DNA of 64,000 bases from Burkholderiaceae bacterium (lineage in GTDB: Bacteria > Pseudomonadota > Gammaproteobacteria > Burkholderiales > Burkholderiaceae_C). Of this stretch, positions 28,501 through 35,073 are shown in pieces (the stretch's first letter is position 1; each line of letters starts with the position of its first letter). A program made the translations under genes and the position numbers. Where the stretch lies: NCBI GenBank assembly GCA_024235915.1, contig JACKLO010000017.1, positions 1 through 64,000 of the forward strand, written 5' to 3'. The notes under the pieces are model-generated. The model had not been told where the DNA came from. It saw only the letters and a list, made by a program, of their open reading frames with translations, and made no database searches.

Positions 28501-28603
28501 GCCCAAGCCGCGGGACCTCGTGGCGCGTCTCGGTATGGCCCGCAGCGCCGACCCGGGCGAAGACACAGACTCAGCGCCCGAGCCGGCGGACGACGCGGGC
28601 TGA
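25586..28603 (+). CDS. UvrD/Rep-type SF1 helicase with ankyrin repeats
   Basis: 1,005 residues from MRLLLYKDL. A N-terminal region of about 140 residues precedes Walker A GAAGSGKTAVTLARL near 155, motif II VIDEVQDLTPVQ near 338, motif III ILCGDSHQIVH, motif IV-like LLQANYRNTRAV and motif VI YVAMTRAVQSL. After the motor comes a region with ankyrin repeats (GATPLMLAAVAGNAPLVQAL, then DKGADPQLRDDFGHTPWEGA, around 765-820) and a unique C-terminal part. The helicase-ankyrin fusion is unusual; ankyrin repeats usually bind proteins, so this could sense or recruit a partner. Its 3' end overlaps a small convergent gene. Confidence 0.85.
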   Translation: MRLLLYKDLDLRRVKPAFDKVRAAIEADDFRSADVKKLNAGPYYRAKLDYANRLLLQFARVAEGEGTTTVCLALEVIENHAYDKSRFLRGAVVDEAKIEGEPAAEAAAPSLTSDATPLRWLGPGRTQFELLDKPIVFDDAQDSAYRHPAPMVVIGAAGSGKTAVTLARLREAEGRVLYVTLSAYLAQSARALHAAVGFDNPKQDVDFLSYRELLETLRVPPGREVTLPAFAGWCARHRQALRLLGGDSGEIDAQALFEEFRGVIGAQPGGPLPLSDYLALGARQSLLNSAQRELAHGLFQRYSAWLAEAGLYDSNLVAHAWRTEHLPATGPVYDFIVIDEVQDLTPVQLALVLALLKAPGQFILCGDSHQIVHPNFFSWAALKSLFWQGLAGEAAQRQPLQLLQANYRNTRAVTALANRLLKIKQARFGSVDRESNFLVRSTAAEPGQVQLVAAKDAAVKAMDAATRQSAQHAVIVLRDDDKPAARERFHTPLVFSVAEAKGLEYPHVLLVDLVSSQRQAYAEVAEGVEPADLEREELAYSRAKDKADKSLELYKFYVNALYVAMTRAVQSLTLVEADPDHPLLALLGLKAGEATVQPARTSTREEWAQEARKLQLQGKEEQAQAIRDAFLQHKPVPWTPWSRALVEELLPRALDTKQPSAKPRQTIFDYAIWNGQHEWITALAKANFAAARQLMDEGQFWGAGTLLPNRYGFRHDAWEHLEVLTRKTVAAVRQRHLQPWEAKKFKDQLQQADQYGPDHATPVGATPLMLAAVAGNAPLVQALLDKGADPQLRDDFGHTPWEGAVSRALQEPGFAATGLPAVFPVLAPAALDVQVDGRLVRLERRQGEYWVLSLMLAGLKTQWSCCVTRTVEPHKYARGFFAEQLQEVLAQLPAWLWADKRRKRSYVNQVLARAEVSSAYQPARKLWARASNGHYLPNPALLLRRGEAWVPVYELMALDWIDRGCGDGELYRPKPRDLVARLGMARSADPGEDTDSAPEPADDAG

Positions 28604-28825
28604 TCGGGCAGTCTGCGCTGGCGTAGCGACAAGCCGGTAGCCGCGGCGGCGGCTGCGGGCCAGCTCGCGCTGATGGCCGCGGCGAAGGGTCAGCCGATTC
28701 AGGCTGCGGCTGCCGGTCACCCAGCGCGGCGCCCAGCGCTGTACGAACGCGGCGAAGTCTGCGAACACTTCTGCAGGCGCGCCGTCGAAGGGTGTCTGCT
28801 TGCGCGTCAGGATCTGTATGGGCAT
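28571..28825 (-). CDS. Small basic hypothetical protein
   Basis: 84 residues from MPIQILTRKQTPFDGA; an earlier ATG at 28894 is in frame. The N-terminal half (PAEVFADFAAFVQRWAPRWV) looks like real protein; the C-terminal half is Arg-rich and overlaps the helicase 3' end by 33 bases. No family recognised. Translated arginine richness may be a GC artefact, so the gene is tentative. Confidence 0.35.
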   Translation of the reverse strand: MPIQILTRKQTPFDGAPAEVFADFAAFVQRWAPRWVTGSRSLNRLTLRRGHQRELARSRRRGYRLVATPAQTARSARVVRRLGR

Positions 28826-28903
28826 CGCGGTGACTCCTGCTTCGGGCGCTATTGTCCGGGAACGGTGCGTGACCGCTGCCAGTGGCAGCCGCAAAATGCG
28901 CCG

Positions 28904-29434
28904 ATGGACACCATGCGCGCAAGAGAAGCAATGGCCAGCTTCCTGGCAACGCAGGACGCTCCGACGCTCGCGCGGGTGCTGCTGGAGCTGGCCGAAGACT
29001 TTGCGCCTGTCTACGAGAGACTGGAGCGACTACGGCTGCGCGACGACCCCGCCGAGCTCTGCGCCCGCTTCAAGTGGCAGTTGCAGCAGTGGGAGAGCGA
29101 TGACCGGTTCGTCGGCTACAGGGACGCCGCGAAGTTCGGGCGCGACCTCGACACCTGGGTCTCGCAGGTGGAGCGTGAAGTGCTTCCCCGTTATCCGGCC
29201 GAGGCGATGGCGCTGCTCGCCGCATTCCTCGAGATGGACCGCGTGGTATTCGAGCGGGTCGATGACGATGGCGGATACGTCGGTGGAGCCTTCAAGCTCG
29301 CCTGCCAGCTATGGCTGGCGGCTGCCGAGGACGCCGGCCTCTCGGCCGCCGAGATCTCCAGTCGCGTATCAGCCATCGTGGCTGACGACAACTACGGTGC
29401 TCGATCCGACCTTGCTTCAGCAGTTCCCCGCTGA
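28904..29434 (+). CDS. Hypothetical protein, DUF6880-like fragment
   Basis: 176 residues. Repetitive helical sequence (TLARVLLELAEDFAPVYERL, LLAAFLEMDRVVFERVDDDG, ACQLWLAAAEDAG) resembling the C-terminal part of the SWIM-associated DUF6880 family as I remember it. Full-length relatives are longer, so this may be a shortened copy. It ends 55 bases before the NYN gene. Confidence 0.5.
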   Translation: MDTMRAREAMASFLATQDAPTLARVLLELAEDFAPVYERLERLRLRDDPAELCARFKWQLQQWESDDRFVGYRDAAKFGRDLDTWVSQVEREVLPRYPAEAMALLAAFLEMDRVVFERVDDDGGYVGGAFKLACQLWLAAAEDAGLSAAEISSRVSAIVADDNYGARSDLASAVPR

Positions 29435-29489
29435 GGCAGGTCGCTGAAACCGAAGGCTCGGAGACAAGGAATCCGAAGGGAGGGAACGA

Positions 29490-30212
29490 ATGGCCAACAA
29501 TGAAACCGCCCGACTCGCCGTGCTGATCGATGCGGACAACGCATCAGCCAGCGTCGTGAAAGAGCTTCTTGAAGAGGTGGCCAAGTACGGCACGGCCACC
29601 GTCAAGCGGGCGTACGGTGACTGGACTACCACCAATCTCGTGGGCTGGAAGGAACATCTGCATCGCCATGCCATCCAGCCGATGCAGCAGTTCGCCTACA
29701 CCAAAGGCAAGAACTCCACCGACTCGGCATTCATCATCGATGCGATGGACTTGCTGTACGCCGGAAACCTGGATGGCTTCTGCCTCGTATCGAGCGATAG
29801 CGATTTCACCCGTCTGGCCACACGCATGCGCGAAGCGGGCAAGGTCGTCTATGGCTTCGGAGAGCGGAAGACGCCCGAGCCGTTCATCGCGGCCTGCGAC
29901 AAGTTCATCTTCCTGGAGGTCTTGAAGCGACCTGCTGAGACCGCTGCTCCGATGGCGGTGTCGGATGTGCCGGACCTCAAGGGGCTGCTGACCCACGCCA
30001 TCACGGAGACATCGCGTGACAGTGGCTGGGCGGCACTCTCGGCCGTAGGCTCCTTCATCAACAAGAACAACACCTCGTTTGACCCGCGCAACTATGGCTT
30101 CGCCAAGCTGAGCGAACTGGTGCGCAAGCAGGCCTACCTGGAAGTCAAGGAGACGACCGATCCATCGGGATTCAATCATCTGTCGGTTCGAGCCCGGTCG
30201 GCCGCTACGTGA
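29490..30212 (+). CDS. NYN-domain RNase-like protein with LOTUS (OST-HTH) domain
   Basis: 240 residues. The NYN/PIN-like fold is shown by AVLIDADNASASVVKELLEE, KNSTDSAFIIDAMDLLY and FCLVSSDSDFTRLATRMREA, which carry the conserved acidic residues (DADN, D in TDSAF, SSDSDF). The C-terminal 75 residues (LKGLLTHAITETSRDSGWAA ... LSELVRKQAYLEVKE) form an OST-HTH/LOTUS domain that binds RNA. GGAGGG precedes the ATG. Such proteins are predicted RNases; role here unknown but it directly precedes the Gabija-like operon. Confidence 0.9.
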   Translation: MANNETARLAVLIDADNASASVVKELLEEVAKYGTATVKRAYGDWTTTNLVGWKEHLHRHAIQPMQQFAYTKGKNSTDSAFIIDAMDLLYAGNLDGFCLVSSDSDFTRLATRMREAGKVVYGFGERKTPEPFIAACDKFIFLEVLKRPAETAAPMAVSDVPDLKGLLTHAITETSRDSGWAALSAVGSFINKNNTSFDPRNYGFAKLSELVRKQAYLEVKETTDPSGFNHLSVRARSAAT

Positions 30213-30383
30213 TGCTGACGATTTGCCCTGTTGCGCGGTGTGAGATCTGCTCTCGATGTGGGTCGGGCGCGCAAGGCGACCCTGTCAGGCAGCTCCAGAC
30301 TGGTTGCAGTCCCTGACGCCCCGCGGCTTGAGCGACAGCTTCTGCCTATAGCAGCCGTTCGCCCCGCACATGTGAAGGCCGCT

Positions 30384-30403
30384 GCACGCCGGGGCTGGCG
30401 TGC
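30384..30403 (+). other. Hairpin in leader of OLD-ATPase operon
   Basis: GCACGCC and GGCGTGC flank a six-base loop in the 284-base gap before the OLD-family gene. No T tract follows, so it is not a clear terminator; it may be a stem in the 5' leader. Nothing else in the gap stands out. Confidence 0.35.
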
Positions 30404-30496
30404 ATTCGTTCGCCCGATGGTCGCCGGCTACACTTTGTTGCCATCTGCTGAAGCCCTATGCGGAGCAGTGGGAAGAACGGGGAACGGGAGATCACC

Positions 30497-32335
30497 GTGC
30501 GACTAAGCCGGATCGCCATCAAGAACTTCAGGAACTTCAGTTCCCTCGACGTTCGACTCGGGCGGCATGCCGTCGTGCTCGGCGAAAACAAGGTCGGCAA
30601 GACCAACCTGCTGTTCGCTTTGCGGCTGCTCCTCGATCCCTCACTGCCGGACTCGGCGCGACGGCTGCGCCTGGACGACTTCTGGGATGGTCTAGAGCGC
30701 CCGCTGAAGGCCGAAGACGTGATCGAGGTATCGATCGAGTTCAGTGACTTCGAAGACCACGCGGAATTGCTGGCTGTGCTCGCAGACCACCTCGTGCAGC
30801 CGGACCCGATGGTGGCACGGATCACGTATCGCTATCAGCCGGTAGCCGGACTCGACCGTGCACCGCGCAGCGAGGCGGACTACGAGTTCATCGTCTTCGG
30901 CGGCGGACGTCCCGACAACACCGTCAGCTACGAGCTGCGGCGCTGGATGCCGATGGATCTGTTCCCCGCGCTGCGCGACGCAGAGTCCGACCTCGCGCGA
31001 TGGGCCCGCTCTCCGCTGCGGCCGCTGCTCGACCGAGCCGCCAAGACCGTGGACGAGGAGGCTATGTGCACGATCGCCGAGGAGGTCCACGCGACTACGT
31101 CAAAGATCGCCGCACTTCCGGAGCTCGCCGACGTCGTGACCCAAGTCAACGAGCAGCTCACCGCGATGGTCGGCTCCCAGCATGCCATCGAGACCGCCTT
31201 AGGCTTTGCGCCGACCGATCCCGAACGGATGCTGCGCGCACTGCAGATGATGATCGACGGCGGCAAGCGCGGCATCGCTGAGGCGAGCCTGGGGTCGGCC
31301 AACGTGCTGTACCTCGCGCTGAAACACCTCGAACTCCAGTACTTGGTGGAGGAGGGAGAGCGCCAGCACACGTTCCTCGCGATCGAGGAGCCCGAGGCTC
31401 ACCTGCACCCGCATCTACAGCGGCTGATCTACCGCAACTACCTGCAGACACGCGACGAGGCCGAAGACACCCCGGAGCCTCGGAGCATTCTGCTGACGAC
31501 TCACTCGCCCAACGTAGCCAGTGTGGCGCCACTGTCCAACGTCGTGGTGCTGCGCCGAGTGGGCGGCGAGGGGCACACCATTGCGCGTTCGCTCGAAGGC
31601 ATCAAGCTCGCCGATGCGGACCGCGAGGACCTCGAGCGTTACATCGATGTCACTCGCGGCGAACTGTTCTTCTCGAAGGGCGTCATCCTCGTCGAAGGCG
31701 ACGCCGAGCGCTTCTTGCTGCCGACGCTGGCCAGGCTGTACGACAAGAGCATCGACTTCGACGCGATGGGCATCTCCGTGTGCTCCATTGCTGGCACCAA
31801 TTTTGCCCCCTACGTGAAGCTGCTTGGGCCGAAAGGGCTGGATCTGCCTTTCGTCGTGCTGACCGACTACGACCCGAAGGGCGCCGAAACGAGCCAGGAG
31901 GACGATGACCCAAGTGCAGGCGAAACGGACAGCTACGGCAAGAACCGCGTCGTCAATCACATCATGGACAAAGTGCTGCCGAAGGCACTCTGGGAAAAGA
32001 GCAGCTTCGAAGAGGTACTCGCGCTGGCCCCCAAGTACGGCGTCTTTCTCAACGACTTCACCTTCGAGGTCGATCTCTTCAAGGCCGGCTCGGCGGATCA
32101 GTTCTCGAAGGCCGTCGACGCGCTGACGACGAACAAGGCAATGCACAAGCGCTTCGCGGCGCTGGCGGCAGATCCTGCCTCCCTCAAGGCCAAGCCATTC
32201 CTCAAGGACATCGATTCAATCGGAAAGGGGCGCCTCGCGCAGCGGTTGGCTGCCACGCTCTTGGCGGACGGCGTGGACGCGTGTCCTCGGTACATCAAGA
32301 GGGCGCTGCGATACCTGAGGGGCAAGTTGGAATGA
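30497..32335 (+). CDS. OLD-family ATPase/TOPRIM nuclease (GajA-like)
   Basis: 612 residues from a GTG with GGGAG six bases upstream (an ATG at 30458 is also in frame). N-terminal ABC ATPase: IAIKNFRNFSSLDVRLG, Walker A LGENKVGKTNLLFALRLLL, signature region and Walker B FLAIEEPEAHLHP with LLTTHSPNVASV. The C-terminal half holds a TOPRIM domain (VILVEGDAERFLLPTLA near residue 398 and VVLTDYDPKG). This is the GajA architecture: a DNA-nicking endonuclease controlled by nucleotide levels. The next gene, a UvrD helicase, overlaps by four bases as in Gabija. OLD class 2 proteins share this layout. Confidence 0.82.
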   Translation: MRLSRIAIKNFRNFSSLDVRLGRHAVVLGENKVGKTNLLFALRLLLDPSLPDSARRLRLDDFWDGLERPLKAEDVIEVSIEFSDFEDHAELLAVLADHLVQPDPMVARITYRYQPVAGLDRAPRSEADYEFIVFGGGRPDNTVSYELRRWMPMDLFPALRDAESDLARWARSPLRPLLDRAAKTVDEEAMCTIAEEVHATTSKIAALPELADVVTQVNEQLTAMVGSQHAIETALGFAPTDPERMLRALQMMIDGGKRGIAEASLGSANVLYLALKHLELQYLVEEGERQHTFLAIEEPEAHLHPHLQRLIYRNYLQTRDEAEDTPEPRSILLTTHSPNVASVAPLSNVVVLRRVGGEGHTIARSLEGIKLADADREDLERYIDVTRGELFFSKGVILVEGDAERFLLPTLARLYDKSIDFDAMGISVCSIAGTNFAPYVKLLGPKGLDLPFVVLTDYDPKGAETSQEDDDPSAGETDSYGKNRVVNHIMDKVLPKALWEKSSFEEVLALAPKYGVFLNDFTFEVDLFKAGSADQFSKAVDALTTNKAMHKRFAALAADPASLKAKPFLKDIDSIGKGRLAQRLAATLLADGVDACPRYIKRALRYLRGKLE

Positions 32336-34095
32336 GCGGCCCTCCTCCGGCCTACGTCGCGGCCGCCGAGGATCTTCGCGGCAACGAGGACCAGTGGGCC
32401 GCCTACGAAGCCACCGGCAACTGCGCCATCCTCGCCGGGCCAGGCAGTGGGAAGACCAAGACCATCACGGTCAAGATCGCCCGACTGCTTGCCCAGGATG
32501 TCCACCGTCCCCGGCGCATCGCGTGCATCACCTACAGCAACGCGTGCGTGGGAGAGTTGCGGTCCCGGCTGAACCGGCTCGGCATCGACGACGGCGACCG
32601 TCTCGTACTCTCTACCGTCCATTCCTTCTGTCTGACAGAGCTGGTCTTGCCCTATGCCAGCATGGCCGGCCTCGATGTGCCGGAGCCGCTGGTGGTGGCC
32701 TCCCCGGCCCAGGCCCGCAAGCTGTTCGCCGATGCCTATCGTTCGGAGCTGGGAGGTAACGCGCCCAGTTGGTTCCGCACGGCCTCCGACAAGCTGCGCC
32801 GCACCGTTCCGGACCGGGACAGCGATGAATGGCGCGGCTGGTCCGGTCGAGAGACAACGGTCATCGAGGCCTACGAAGCCCTGCTGCTGGCAAACGGCCT
32901 GATCGACTTCGACGGCTTGGTGCTCGGGGGTCTGGCTCTGGTCGAAAAGCACGAGTGGGTGCGTCGCGCTATCCGGGCGAAGTATCCCGTCGTCGTCATC
33001 GACGAGTACCAGGACCTCGGCTTGCCGCTGCATCGCATCGTGCTGGCCCTGATTCGCGCGGGCGTGCGCATCATCGCCGTCGGCGATCCCGACCAGTCGA
33101 TCTACGGATTCACCGGTGCCAGGCCGGCGCTGCTGAGGGCGCTGGCTCGCATGCGCGGCATGGAATCTGTCACGCTCAAGCTGAACTACCGGTGTGCCGA
33201 CAGCATCATTGCAGCGTCGAAAAGCCTGCTGTCTCAACCCTCGGATTTCCGCTCGCACGACGGCCGCCAAGGTGAGATCCGCATCCATCGGCTCAAGCGC
33301 AACCTGCAGGGCCAGGCCAAGTACGCCCTGGGTCAGTTGGTGCCCGCGCTACTCAAGGCCAATACGGACTGGGCGCCGGGAGACATCGCGCTGCTGTACC
33401 GCTCCCTGAACGAAGGCTCGCTGATCGCGCAGGCGGCGGAACAGCTTGGGATGCGGTACTTCCGCTTGGACAACGGAGCGCCGATCAAGCGCACGCGACT
33501 GACGGAGTGGCTGACGATGGCCGCGCGCTGGTGCGCTGGCGGATGGGAGCGGGGCGACGTGCAGCTCTCACAGCTGCTCAAGGAGTGGCGCCGGCTGCGG
33601 CCTTCGCTTCGCAACGAGCCCGACCAGCTCGCCGAGCGCAAGCACCTCGTCTCTGCGCTCTTCAAGTTGCGTGCCAACGCCATGCCGTTGCGCAAATGGC
33701 TGAAGTCGCTGCGCGATGCCGTGTTGGATGCGATGCTGCGCGCAGAGCCCGGACTGGCCGACGAGATGGACAACCTCGAGGACCTCAGCGCGGCGACCGC
33801 GCCCGGCGGCGCGCTGGCAGCGTTCACGGTGGAGATCTTCGGCAACCAGGGGCGGAGCCCGGACCAGATCAACCTGATGACGCTGCACAGCTCCAAGGGC
33901 CTGGAGTTTCAGGCTGTCATCATGATGGGGCTCGAAGCTGGCGTGTTCCCAAGCAGCTATGACAAGACAGAAGAACAGTTGGAGGAAGCGAGGCGCCTGT
34001 TCTACGTCGGTGTCACGCGGGCCAAGACCCAGGTGCACCTGATGTTCGACTCTGACGAGTCGCCGCTGATCACCGCGACTAGGGAGGCCACGTAG
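32332..34095 (+). CDS. UvrD-family helicase (GajB-like)
   Basis: 587 residues; the ATG overlaps the previous stop (ATGA). SF1A motifs: Q motif DQWAAYEATGNCAILAGPG with Walker A AGPGSGKTKTITVKIARLL, motif Ia ITYSNACVGELRSRL, motif II VVVIDEYQDLG near 222, motif III AVGDPDQSIYGFTGA, motif V NLMTLHSSKGLEFQAVIM and motif VI EARRLFYVGVTRAKTQVHL. Gabija GajB is a helicase of this type that senses DNA termini made by phage replication. The gene is followed after 61 bases by the AbiJ-like gene. Confidence 0.85.
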   Translation: MSGPPPAYVAAAEDLRGNEDQWAAYEATGNCAILAGPGSGKTKTITVKIARLLAQDVHRPRRIACITYSNACVGELRSRLNRLGIDDGDRLVLSTVHSFCLTELVLPYASMAGLDVPEPLVVASPAQARKLFADAYRSELGGNAPSWFRTASDKLRRTVPDRDSDEWRGWSGRETTVIEAYEALLLANGLIDFDGLVLGGLALVEKHEWVRRAIRAKYPVVVIDEYQDLGLPLHRIVLALIRAGVRIIAVGDPDQSIYGFTGARPALLRALARMRGMESVTLKLNYRCADSIIAASKSLLSQPSDFRSHDGRQGEIRIHRLKRNLQGQAKYALGQLVPALLKANTDWAPGDIALLYRSLNEGSLIAQAAEQLGMRYFRLDNGAPIKRTRLTEWLTMAARWCAGGWERGDVQLSQLLKEWRRLRPSLRNEPDQLAERKHLVSALFKLRANAMPLRKWLKSLRDAVLDAMLRAEPGLADEMDNLEDLSAATAPGGALAAFTVEIFGNQGRSPDQINLMTLHSSKGLEFQAVIMMGLEAGVFPSSYDKTEEQLEEARRLFYVGVTRAKTQVHLMFDSDESPLITATREAT

Positions 34096-34156
34096 ATGTG
34101 CCGCTGCCCAGTCGCCCGACAGCCGGCGCCTCGATCAGCCATGCCTGGGATGGAGA

Positions 34157-35065
34157 ATGTCTGATTACTTCAGCGATCGGGAGAACGGCCCGCGCGCGCG
34201 CACTGAACAGAGCATCCCGCTGGTGGTCTGGACGGGGCTCGTGGCCGTCGTGCAGGGTCTGCTGAACAGCGGCGCCTTCGGACTGCGCTTCCCCGAGCGC
34301 TGCCCGGACGGGCAGGCGATCTGCGGCTGCGACACGGGCTCGCTCGGTGCAGCCATCGCCGCCGAAATGCCCGGCCTCGCATGGCCGCTCGAAACGACTC
34401 GCGAGACTGGCGAGGGCGGGTTCTTCTCGCAGCAGGAGCCCTTCGCCCCAGACACCCTGCTGATCCTGGACTTCATCGAATTCGTCCACGCCGTCACAGC
34501 GAAGCCCTTACCTGGAAAGTATCACGAGTACTTCAGCCACCACCACCTGAGCTTCGATCAGACGGCCGGCCAGGATGACTTCCGAGCGACCGTCAACCGC
34601 ATGTTCGCGCGCAACGGTGTGGCCTACGAGATGGTCTCGACAGGGCGCATCGTGCGCGTGCTGCCGCCCGTGCTCGGCGAGGAGCTCAGGCGTACCGCCT
34701 TCGACAGCGGCGACCGGACGTTGGACAACATGCTCGAGGAGTGCCGCACGAAGTTCTCCGACCGCAATCCGCTGGTACGCCGAGAGGCGCTGGAGCGCCT
34801 ATGGGACGCCTGGGAGCGCCTGAAGTCGATGGCCGATCCGAACGACAAGAAGCGGTCCGTGAAGATCATCCTCGATGCAATGGCCGGTGAGCCGGCGCTG
34901 CGGGCGAGGCTAGAGGCAGAGGCCCAGGAGCTGACCTCGATTGGCAACAGCCACCTGATCCGCCACTCGGAGGTGAGCCAGGTGCCGGTGATCGACGCGG
35001 ATCAGGTCGACTACTTGTTCCATCGCCTGTTCGCGATGATCAAGCTCATGCTGAAGAAGAAATAG
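34157..35065 (+). CDS. AbiJ-like (AbiJ_NTD4-type) protein
   Basis: 302 residues. RTEQSIPLVVWTGLVAVVQG, FPERCPDGQAICGCDTGSLG, the ILDFIEFVHAVT helix, HHHLSFDQTAGQDDFRATVN followed by RMFARNGVAYEM, ALERLWDAWERLKS and IRHSEVSQVPV match the pattern of AbiJ N-terminal-domain family proteins with a HEPN-like C-terminal part as I remember them. Lactococcal AbiJ causes abortive infection. Nine bases separate it from the Argonaute gene. Toxic RNase action by the HEPN-like part is an inference. Confidence 0.65.
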   Translation: MSDYFSDRENGPRARTEQSIPLVVWTGLVAVVQGLLNSGAFGLRFPERCPDGQAICGCDTGSLGAAIAAEMPGLAWPLETTRETGEGGFFSQQEPFAPDTLLILDFIEFVHAVTAKPLPGKYHEYFSHHHLSFDQTAGQDDFRATVNRMFARNGVAYEMVSTGRIVRVLPPVLGEELRRTAFDSGDRTLDNMLEECRTKFSDRNPLVRREALERLWDAWERLKSMADPNDKKRSVKIILDAMAGEPALRARLEAEAQELTSIGNSHLIRHSEVSQVPVIDADQVDYLFHRLFAMIKLMLKKK

Positions 35066-35073
35066 GACGGAGT

